DNA of 5,069 bases, from NCBI GenBank assembly GCA_945864765.1, contig CAMBDR010000414.1, positions 1 through 5,069 of the forward strand. Direction: 5' to 3'. This document shows, piece after piece, positions 1-5,069 of the stretch. Numbering within the stretch: the first letter of the stretch is position 1; each line of letters opens with the position of its first letter. The notes under the pieces are model-generated. The model did no database searches, was not told the DNA's origin, and saw nothing but the letters and a program-made list of their open reading frames with translations. Source of the DNA: Janthinobacterium lividum. GTDB lineage: Bacteria; Pseudomonadota; Gammaproteobacteria; Burkholderiales; Burkholderiaceae_D. Position numbers and translations under genes: made by a program.

Positions 1-78
1 TGGTTTAGTGTACTGCTTGTGTCATGACCAGGAAAATGAAAGCATCGCAGTTTGTTACTACGGCAATCACTAAAGCGC

Positions 79-117
79 TAAAAGAAAAGAAATGGGCGCG
101 AAAAATATCGCGCCCAT
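79..117 (-). terminator. Intrinsic terminator of the nuclease / PEP-CTERM operon
   Basis: A perfect 10-bp inverted repeat (ATGGGCGCGA at 92-101, TCGCGCCCAT at 108-117) encloses a 6-base A/T loop. Read on the minus strand, the GC-rich stem is followed at once by a T-rich run broken only by single Cs (complement of 81-91), which is the classic intrinsic terminator layout. On the plus strand no T-run follows the stem, so it is directional. It lies 61 bases beyond the stop codon of the PEP-CTERM gene and is the first convincing terminator downstream of the nuclease gene, so it probably ends a shared transcript. Confidence 0.85.
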
Positions 118-178
118 GATAATGCCTTACTCAGGTTTTACGTAGTTTATTGACTGACACCTACGTTTTTTCCACAAC

Positions 179-838
179 TTATGCCTGTGCAACTTTACGA
201 CGCCGTGCCAGCACGCCCAAGACACCCAAACCTGCCACCATCATCATCCATTCCGATGCTTCCGGTACGGCGCTGACGTTAATTAAAGCTGAATCATACA
301 CAACCGATGTGACGTTGCCAATCGGTGTGCCGGTGGAGAGTAATTGGAAAGTCAACAAGCTGCCGCTGTTGGCATCGCCATTACCCAATACCGTCACTTG
401 ATCGCTACCATACAGCGCCACGCCAAAACTGCTGCCCACGCTGGTATTGTTGCTATTTAAGAAGGGGCCGGAAAAGCTCACATCAAAGCTTAAGCGCTGA
501 CCAAACTGCACCGACTGAAATAAATCGTTATACGTCGTGCTGTTGGCAAAACTGACTTGGCTGCCGACGTTGCCCAGGCTACCATTGACATCACCTGCAA
601 TTTGTGGCGCATCGCCGCCGAGTTGGCCGACAAAATGACTCAGGCTGGCGAAAGCGGCGGGTGCCGTATCGTTACCGGGGTTAAATTGCAAATCGAGCCA
701 ACCCGAACCCGTCAATTGGGTGGTATTGATTTCCACATGGTACACATTGCCAGCGGCAGCATGGGCGGCCACGGCGCATAAAGCGAAGGCGGCCAAGGCT
801 TGGCGGGTGATTTTGAAGTTCGAGAAAGTGTTCATCAT
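179..838 (-). CDS. PEP-CTERM sorting domain protein, small exported surface protein
   Basis: This 219-residue protein is probably exported and processed at the inner membrane by an exosortase. Residues 1 to about 27-29 form a Sec signal peptide: basic residues (K9, R12), a hydrophobic core, and an AHA-A type cleavage site. The C-terminus has the three-part PEP-CTERM signature: a VPEA motif at 191-194, a hydrophobic segment at about 197-211 (rich in M, G, L and V), and a basic cluster RRRK at 212-215. The last Pro of the usual PEP motif is Ala here, a common variant. The mature domain has no Cys, is rich in Asn, Ser and Gly, and carries a GSGWLDLQFNPGN stretch near 44-56. It resembles a PEP-CTERM family that I recall as NF038129, but this is from memory and unsure. 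Two ATGs stand in tandem (836-838 and 833-835) and only a weak A-rich ribosome site (AAAAGAAA) precedes them. The biochemical function is unknown. The gene starts 34 bases after the nuclease stop and is probably cotranscribed with it. Confidence 0.88.
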   Translation of the reverse strand: MMNTFSNFKITRQALAAFALCAVAAHAAAGNVYHVEINTTQLTGSGWLDLQFNPGNDTAPAAFASLSHFVGQLGGDAPQIAGDVNGSLGNVGSQVSFANSTTYNDLFQSVQFGQRLSFDVSFSGPFLNSNNTSVGSSFGVALYGSDQVTVLGNGDANSGSLLTFQLLSTGTPIGNVTSVVYDSALINVSAVPEASEWMMMVAGLGVLGVLARRRKVAQA

Positions 839-844
839 AGTTTC

Positions 845-863
845 TTTTAAATGGTTTTAAATG
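845..863. repeat. Short AT-rich direct repeat in the intergenic gap
   Basis: TTTTAAATG occurs twice, at 845-853 and 855-863, one base apart. This makes the 34-base gap between the two minus-strand genes strikingly AT-rich compared with the coding sequence on both sides. On the minus strand the copies read CATTTAAAA and lie just before the tandem ATG start of the PEP-CTERM gene, which has no proper Shine-Dalgarno. An unstructured A-rich region could act as a ribosome standby site. No inverted repeat that would serve as a terminator is present. The function is inferred only. Confidence 0.45.
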
Positions 864-872
864 AATTGAATG

Positions 873-3800
873 TTAGAGGTTGCCAGTCAAGGTCTTGACC
901 ACATAGCTGACGCTGACCTTGTTTGGATTTCTCAGGCTGATGGCAACCGTGATGCTTTGGCCCGCTGCCAGGGTATTGGCCGTCGTCTTGATATAAGGCA
1001 CGCCGTTATAGCTGCCAGTGGCGTTAGTCAGGGTAACGCCCGCGCTCAAGCCGGTCAGTTCCATATTGATCGGGCCATTCAAGCTGCTGGTGCCGGTATT
1101 TTTCAGCGTAATGGTGCCCGTGTACAATTGGGTGCTGCGGTTATACACCAGGCCCGAACTGACTGCCGACACCTGGGTGCTGACATCCACTGGCAAAGGC
1201 TGCAAATTCAACCCGATGATGACCGGGTCATGATCCGACGAGCGGAATGGGTTGACCGAGTACAAATCCTGGGTGCGGAATTCGGTGTTGTAATCGATGC
1301 TCGATGGTTCATCCGCATTGATATGCCATTCAGCCACATTCGTTACTTTGCTGCTCAGGGAAGCGCTGCTGAAGGCGTGATCCAAATAACCGCTGAAGCT
1401 ATCAAAAATGAAGGAATACGGTGTGCCGTGGGGGCGCACAAAGCGTTCGATTTCACTGACCATGCCGCCGTTAATCATCGCAATGGTTGGGTCTTCTGCA
1501 CCCATGGCGTTGAAGTCACCAATGGTCAACACGTCAGTATCTTGTGCCAACGCTTTCACCTGGGGAATAAACGCATTTACCAGACGTTGCGCCTGTTGGG
1601 TGCGTAAGGTATTCCAGCAACCTTGGCCGTCACCTTGGTCGGTATTGGTGCTGTTGTCGGTTGGGCAACTGCCCTTGGATTTGAGATGGTTGACGACCAC
1701 CGAGAAACGCTTGCCATTGGTCAGGGCAAAGGTTTGCGCCAGCGGTGGGCGGTTATTGATGGCATCGGTATCGGTCACGGCATTGCCAACCAGGCTCAAT
1801 TTGGCGGGTTTGTAGATCATCGCCACCCGGATCGCGTCATCACCGGAAATTGAGAGCGGTACGGGAACCGCCGCATACGTGACGCTACCCAATTCGGCAT
1901 TCAAGCCATTGACCAGATTCGAGATTGCCACCTCGCCATTGTTTTGCATTTCCATCAAACCGAATACATCGGCATCAATGGCCTTCATGGCGGTCACGAT
2001 TTTGGCGCGCTGGCGGACAAATTCAGCCAGATTATTGGCACCCCGGCAGTTGGACGCAGCGCTCGCGCCGCCGATGGTACACCCTTGGCCGGTTTGTCCG
2101 TCTGCCGTTTGGCCATTGGTAAAGGTGGTAAAGAAATTGAGCACGTTAAAGCTGGCCACTTTCACATTCCCGCCGACGCTTTCCGGTGCGTTGGTGCGCG
2201 GGTTGGAGCGCGAGAAAGTCGGGGTGACGGTCGGTTGCAGCTTGTAGCCGGTAGGGCCGGTGGGGCTCGAAGTGAGCAAGCCAAAATCGACCACGCCGGT
2301 CACATCGGTGGCGGTGTCGCCGGCACGCACGGTGTTATCCTGACCAATATAAGGCATGGGGTTGGGGTTTTGTGCCGAGGAACCATCGTCCAGAATGATC
2401 AGGTTGGCGGCGTTGGATGCGGCCAGTGCCTGCGCTTCCGGTGTGCCGGGGCGATAGCGGTTGGTTGGCGCTTCCAGACGGCCAGCCGACAAGGACAGTT
2501 GACCATAGCGACCGAGGAAGTAATTCTGGGCCACGGTCAGCGAATTGGTAAAGCGCACCAGCATGCCTTCATAGCGCTCCCATTCGGTGGTGCTGGACAG
2601 TGGCAAGCTCAGATTGGCCGGGGTGACGCTATTGTCCGTGCTGATCACATTAATCGAGGTGACGGTGTTGAGTTGGGTAATCGGGCGGGTAGCATCGCCT
2701 GCGGTAAATTCCACCACCTTGGCGGCAACGCGCACTTTTTCGCCAACATTCACGCTCGGTGCGGTGCTGGTATAGACAAAAATACCATCCGAAGTACTTG
2801 GGTCGCCATCACCTTGTGGGTCTTGCATGAAAAAGCCAGTGGCCAGCTTGAGCGTGACCACGCCTTCGGTGATTTGGTTGGTGTTGACATACGCACTGGT
2901 TTGCGCGCCCCCTTGAATTTGTGGAATGGTGTGGGTAACGCCCGGTGCAGCCTGGACCGAGACATTGACCACGCAACTGGCGTTTTGACTTTGGTCGTTG
3001 CCAAAATTCACTGTCACAGGGTAGTTGCCGGAAGCCAGACTGCTGGCAACGTGCAGGGTGATGCTGGCGCTATCGCCAATATTGGCTGCCGGAGTGAGTG
3101 TGCCCAAAGTGATGGCGGCGTTGGTGTTGCTGTCCAGGCTGATGCTGTTGACGCGGCCATCGGTGTCGCTGGCGCTCAGAAGTGTGCTGCCACCACTACC
3201 GGGCAACAAGTTTAAGCTGCTTGGGCAAGCGGTTACGATAGGCGGATTCGTTACCTCTTGGCACAGGTGCAAAGGGCTGGCGCTATTGCGCGGGGCGGCA
3301 GCACCATTGCTAAAGAAATCGCTTTTGTTTTGATCGGTGTCAGTACAGCCGGAATCGATACGGGTAGCGGCGTTTAAGCTGGTCGCAACAGCGGCCGGGC
3401 CACTGCCTTCAAATGGCGTGGCAGTGGCACCGTAGCCAACCAAATCTTGTACCGCAGGGGCGGTAGCGCTGCTCACAGCGGTGGCAATATTGGCTAACAC
3501 TACTTTGCCGGCGCTGGCCGACATGGCGATGGTGCCCACTTTATCGGCAGTTGGCAAACTGGTGGTGCCAGCGGTGCCAGCGGCTTCTTGCACCAGAAAA
3601 TATTGGCCAGGTTGCAAAGTGACGTTAGGCAGCGTGGTCACTTGCCAGGAAGTACCTGCGGCGCTGGCGTACTGTACGCTCCAGCCATTGAGGCTAATCG
3701 GGGTGGTGCCACGGTTAAATAATTCAATAAAATCGTTTTTGTAGACGGTGCCGGTATTGCCACCTGCGCCATACACCTGGCTGATGACAACATCGGATAT

Positions 3801-3917
3801 GGCCAATGCGCTGCCGGAAACGGTAAGCGAGGCGGCAAACAAGGCGGCGGCGGCTGCGGCGAGAGTGGTAAGACGACTGCGGGGTTGCATGGAAGGCAAA
3901 AAGTGGCTAAGCATCAT
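873..3917 (-). CDS. ExeM/NucH family extracellular endonuclease
   Basis: This large secreted metal-dependent nuclease (1014 residues) should degrade extracellular DNA. Residue numbers count from the ATG at 3915-3917. Residues 1-39 are a signal peptide ending SALA. A lamin-tail-type beta domain follows (about 40-165; EFNR-like IELFNRG and LNGWSV motifs), then an Ig-like stretch (about 225-325), then an OB-fold region of the kind seen in YhcR-type nucleases (about 327-565; FFMQDPQGDGDP with acidic, possibly Ca-binding residues). The endonuclease/exonuclease/phosphatase domain spans about 585-905 with all expected motifs: SFNVLN (N591), LMEMQN (E656), NHLKSKG (H744), GDFNA (D801, N803), YLDHAF (D846) and SSDHDP (D895, H896). 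A final beta-rich domain (about 910-1014) resembles CARDB/DUF11 repeats. Eight Cys fall in local pairs (191/219, 231/315, 613/624, 751/767), suggesting periplasmic disulfides. There is no GlyGly-CTERM, PEP-CTERM or LPXTG tail, so full release, probably by type II secretion, is likely. A TTG one codon upstream (3918-3920) is open but too close to the ribosome site. Confidence 0.93.
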   Translation of the reverse strand: MMLSHFLPSMQPRSRLTTLAAAAAALFAASLTVSGSALAISDVVISQVYGAGGNTGTVYKNDFIELFNRGTTPISLNGWSVQYASAAGTSWQVTTLPNVTLQPGQYFLVQEAAGTAGTTSLPTADKVGTIAMSASAGKVVLANIATAVSSATAPAVQDLVGYGATATPFEGSGPAAVATSLNAATRIDSGCTDTDQNKSDFFSNGAAAPRNSASPLHLCQEVTNPPIVTACPSSLNLLPGSGGSTLLSASDTDGRVNSISLDSNTNAAITLGTLTPAANIGDSASITLHVASSLASGNYPVTVNFGNDQSQNASCVVNVSVQAAPGVTHTIPQIQGGAQTSAYVNTNQITEGVVTLKLATGFFMQDPQGDGDPSTSDGIFVYTSTAPSVNVGEKVRVAAKVVEFTAGDATRPITQLNTVTSINVISTDNSVTPANLSLPLSSTTEWERYEGMLVRFTNSLTVAQNYFLGRYGQLSLSAGRLEAPTNRYRPGTPEAQALAASNAANLIILDDGSSAQNPNPMPYIGQDNTVRAGDTATDVTGVVDFGLLTSSPTGPTGYKLQPTVTPTFSRSNPRTNAPESVGGNVKVASFNVLNFFTTFTNGQTADGQTGQGCTIGGASAASNCRGANNLAEFVRQRAKIVTAMKAIDADVFGLMEMQNNGEVAISNLVNGLNAELGSVTYAAVPVPLSISGDDAIRVAMIYKPAKLSLVGNAVTDTDAINNRPPLAQTFALTNGKRFSVVVNHLKSKGSCPTDNSTNTDQGDGQGCWNTLRTQQAQRLVNAFIPQVKALAQDTDVLTIGDFNAMGAEDPTIAMINGGMVSEIERFVRPHGTPYSFIFDSFSGYLDHAFSSASLSSKVTNVAEWHINADEPSSIDYNTEFRTQDLYSVNPFRSSDHDPVIIGLNLQPLPVDVSTQVSAVSSGLVYNRSTQLYTGTITLKNTGTSSLNGPINMELTGLSAGVTLTNATGSYNGVPYIKTTANTLAAGQSITVAISLRNPNKVSVSYVVKTLTGNL

Positions 3918-3923
3918 CAATTA

Positions 3924-3927
3924 TCCT
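3924..3927 (-). promoter_or_regulatory. Ribosome binding site that decides the nuclease start
   Basis: AGGA on the minus strand (within CCAGGATAA) lies 6 bases before the ATG at 3915-3917 and 9 before the ATG at 3912-3914. It lies only 3 bases before the in-frame TTG at 3918-3920. The spacing favours the first ATG and argues against the TTG, which would add one residue. Confidence 0.7.
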
Positions 3928-4007
3928 GGTAAGTGAAAGTGGTGTTCCATAGAACGAAAAGGCCCAGACTTGCGATGGTTTGCATGCGGTTCTCTATCGT
4001 TTTGAAG

Positions 4008-4029
4008 GCTGTTTCTGGTAAGAAACGGC
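4008..4029. other. Hairpin in the nuclease leader or promoter region
   Basis: GCTGTTTCT (4008-4016) and AGAAACGGC (4021-4029) form a 9-bp stem with a single G-T wobble around a tight 4-base loop (GGTA). It sits about 90 bases upstream of the nuclease start. No T-run follows on either strand, so it is not a terminator. It could be an RNA hairpin in the 5' leader, or a dyad operator. Which applies depends on the true transcription start. Confidence 0.4.
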
Positions 4030-4116
4030 AATCAATCTGACTTGGTAATCCCCTTAATTGATTTGCCAAAATTATGAAGGGCAATCGTCTAATAGTTTTG
4101 TCCAAGCTCGGCGCGG

Positions 4117-4145
4117 ATAGTAGCATGAAATTTGGCGTTTGAAAA
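4117..4145 (-). promoter_or_regulatory. Candidate sigma-70 promoter for the nuclease operon
   Basis: On the minus strand TTTTCA (4140-4145) lies 17 bases before TACTAT (4117-4122), and the latter is preceded by TGC to give an extended -10. Each hexamer matches the consensus at four of six positions. The start site would fall near 4110, leaving a leader of roughly 190 bases that contains the 4008-4029 hairpin. A perfect TTGACA on the same strand (4159-4164) has no good -10 at the right distance. This is a pattern match only. Confidence 0.3.
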
Positions 4146-4500
4146 CACTTAAAAATGATGTCAAAAATCAATGTTAAGAAAAATCATATGCTTTTATTTC
4201 CGTAAACCAATAAATTTGGGGTGTTGCCGCGCAGTATGGTGGGATATGATGACACACTGATGAATTAGAGCTCTTGTTCTAAAATTTTGGTTGAAAAAAA
4301 TTGGTAGGTGGCTTCAATTGTGCGGAAACTGTTTGTTCCCGTTGTTTTTTATGCCGATGGTGGGGGCGGAGGCGTGATGATAAAGGCAAAGTGCATGTGC
4401 CAAAGTTGTGTTGCCATCATGCTTTAAGCGTTGGACTTGGTTTGAGCTGGTTTGGCCTGACAAATCGTGGTGCTGGCTGGGTTTTTTGCTGTCGGGCTTG

Positions 4501-4509
4501 TGCTAAAGT
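4501..4509 (+). promoter_or_regulatory. Candidate extended -10 promoter for aroG
   Basis: TGCTAAAGT fits an extended -10 element (TG-N-TAAAGT, with four of six consensus bases). There is no good -35 at 16-18 bases, where only a T-run (4482-4487) is found. If used, transcription would start near 4516, so that the nonamer array would make up nearly the whole leader of about 64 bases. Support is weak without expression data. Confidence 0.3.
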
Positions 4510-4512
4510 AGT

Positions 4513-4566
4513 TTCACCTTATTTAGCGCATTCACCTGATTCACCTCGTTCACCTCATTCACCTTC
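4513..4566. repeat. Tandem 9-base repeat array (TTCACCTNN) upstream of aroG
   Basis: Six in-phase 9-base units fill these 54 bases. Unit 1 is TTCACCTTA (4513-4521). Unit 2 is the diverged TTTAGCGCA (4522-4530). Units 3 to 6 start at 4531, 4540, 4549 and 4558 and read TTCACCT followed by GA, CG, CA and TC. Five of the six units keep TTCACCT exactly, while the last two bases vary. The array ends one base before the aroG ribosome site. The pattern is seen directly; its function is unknown. Confidence 0.92.
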
Positions 4567-4567
4567 C

Positions 4568-4571
4568 AGGG
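4568..4571 (+). promoter_or_regulatory. aroG ribosome binding site
   Basis: AGGG lies 8 bases before the ATG at 4580-4582, which supports this start over alternative in-frame GTG or TTG codons further upstream. Confidence 0.65.
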
Positions 4572-4579
4572 TATTTACC

Positions 4580-5069
4580 ATGACTCAAACCATACTTGAA
4601 AATATCAATGTTAGCTCGTTCGACAATATGCCCACGCCGGACGAGTTGCACACCCGCTTGCCGCTCTCTGATCTGGCGGGTGACGTGGTGGAGCAAAGCC
4701 GCGAAACGCTGCGCAATATTTTGGCGCGCAAAGATCCGCGTATTTTTGTGGTGGTGGGGCCGTGTTCGATCCATGATCCGGTAGCGGGTCTGGATTATGC
4801 ACGCCGCCTCAAAGCCCTGCAAGAAGAAGTCAAGGACGTAATGTTATTGGTCATGCGCGTCTATTTTGAAAAGCCGCGCACCACCACCGGTTGGAAGGGT
4901 TACATCAATGACCCGGACATGGATGATTCGTTCCGGGTCGATGTGGGCATGGAAAAAGCGCGCCAATTTTTGCTTGATGTTTGTGAACTCGGTTTGCCGA
5001 CCGGCACCGAAGCGCTGGACCCGATTTCGCCGCAATATCTGGGTGATTTAATCGCTTGGACGGCGATTG
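4580..5069 (+). CDS. aroG: Type I DAHP synthase (3-deoxy-7-phosphoheptulonate synthase), 5' part
   Basis: The enzyme condenses phosphoenolpyruvate and erythrose 4-phosphate to DAHP, the first step of the cytoplasmic shikimate pathway to Phe, Tyr and Trp. The window holds the first 163 codons and one further base of a gene that normally encodes about 350 residues; the frame is open to the edge, so the 3' end lies outside. Family motifs line up with E. coli AroG, as I recall it, at a constant offset of +1. These are GPCSIHDP with the metal-ligand Cys62, MRVYFEKPRTT with substrate-binding Arg93 and Lys98, GWKGYINDPDMD, and GLPTGTEALDPISPQYL. Asp147 and Pro151 match E. coli AroG positions 146 and 150, where changes are known to relieve feedback inhibition, so allosteric control is probably kept. 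Which amino acid inhibits it cannot be read from this part. The ATG fits the family's usual N-terminus and has an AGGG site 8 bases upstream. The gene is divergent from the nuclease and shows no functional tie to it. Confidence 0.96.
   Translation, partial: MTQTILENINVSSFDNMPTPDELHTRLPLSDLAGDVVEQSRETLRNILARKDPRIFVVVGPCSIHDPVAGLDYARRLKALQEEVKDVMLLVMRVYFEKPRTTTGWKGYINDPDMDDSFRVDVGMEKARQFLLDVCELGLPTGTEALDPISPQYLGDLIAWTAI

Larger units (their letters stand above)
3918..4579. other. Divergent intergenic region between nuclease and aroG
   Basis: This 662-base stretch separates the divergently transcribed nuclease and DAHP synthase genes. It is clearly more AT-rich than the genes, above all at about 4140-4330. 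The half next to the nuclease holds its ribosome site, a 9-bp hairpin (4008-4029) and a weak minus-strand promoter candidate (4117-4145). The half next to aroG holds an extended -10 candidate (4501-4509), a nonamer repeat array (4513-4566) and the aroG ribosome site. I see no tRNA, no convincing conserved protein and no mobile-element ends. A palindrome AGAGCTCT (4267-4274) and a -10-like TATGAT (4245-4250, with TTGCCG 15 bases upstream on the plus strand) were noted but are not strong enough to name. Confidence 0.8.

Noticed and set aside
2..73. Short open plus-strand frame at the left edge, possibly the end of a gene entering from outside.
   Set aside because: It has only 23 codons with no recognisable motif, and no plus-strand terminator follows. 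It cannot be distinguished from chance.
815..838. Possible lipoprotein signal at Cys21 of the PEP-CTERM protein.
   Set aside because: The residue before the Cys is Leu, which does not fit a lipobox, and a normal signal peptidase I site (AHA-A) follows.
1944..3215. 423-codon plus-strand open frame inside the nuclease gene (also a 245-codon one at 870-1607).
   Set aside because: Both lie wholly antisense to a well-supported nuclease with intact catalytic motifs. Their translations are rich in Gly, His, Arg and Ala without any family motif, as expected when codon bias on one strand leaves the opposite frame open.
3951..3975. Minus-strand AAGTCTGGGCCTTTTCGTT, which resembles the 3' half of the E. 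coli rrnB T1 terminator.
   Set aside because: The matching 5' arm of the stem is missing upstream, so no GC-rich hairpin forms. It also lies just ahead of the nuclease start, where a terminator would make little sense without a switch.
3917..4171. 84-codon minus-strand frame whose TGA overlaps the nuclease ATG by one base, suggesting translational coupling.
   Set aside because: It begins at TTG with no ribosome site, its composition is not protein-like, and it runs through the predicted promoter and hairpin. The overlap is probably chance.
4247..4256. GTGTCAT on the minus strand as a possible Pho-box half-site for phosphate control of the nuclease.
   Set aside because: Only one imperfect 7-base half is present; there is no second half at the required spacing.
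4454..4498. GGCCTGACA / TGTCGGGCT, a 9-bp inverted repeat with two wobbles near the aroG promoter candidate.
   Set aside because: The loop is 27 bases, and the repeat probably lies upstream of the transcript. It is consistent with chance pairing.

Overview
The window looks like a piece of a chromosome from a Gram-negative proteobacterium of moderate GC content, most likely a betaproteobacterium (Oxalobacteraceae or a relative). This rests on three things: a protein with a PEP-CTERM sorting tail, a large secreted nuclease of the ExeM/NucH type, and a DAHP synthase very close to enterobacterial AroG. The placement is an inference from protein style and not a search result.

Layout. Positions 1-178 hold no recognisable gene, but contain a good intrinsic terminator (about 79-117) that reads on the minus strand. 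Two minus-strand genes end there: a large secreted endonuclease (873-3917) and, 34 bases downstream of it, a short PEP-CTERM surface protein (179-838). No terminator lies between them, so they probably form a two-gene transcription unit closed by the 79-117 hairpin. Positions 3918-4579 are a 662-base divergent intergenic region. It carries weak promoter candidates for both directions, a 9-bp hairpin in the nuclease leader, and an in-phase array of 9-base repeats immediately before the next gene. From 4580 to the window end runs the first 163 codons of a plus-strand type I DAHP synthase (aroG), cut off by the window edge.

How the genes work together. The nuclease should be exported and degrade extracellular DNA, as a nutrient or phosphate source or to remodel biofilm. 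The PEP-CTERM protein should be exported and handled by an exosortase linked to exopolysaccharide. Sharing an operon would tie the two to the extracellular matrix, but this is inference from gene order. The DAHP synthase is a housekeeping enzyme at the entry to aromatic amino acid biosynthesis and has no evident functional link to the other two genes.

I did not find a clearly new biological system. The observations most worth a second look are the TTCACCT nonamer array in front of aroG, the pairing of an extracellular nuclease with a PEP-CTERM protein, and the nuclease's unusual C-terminal end.
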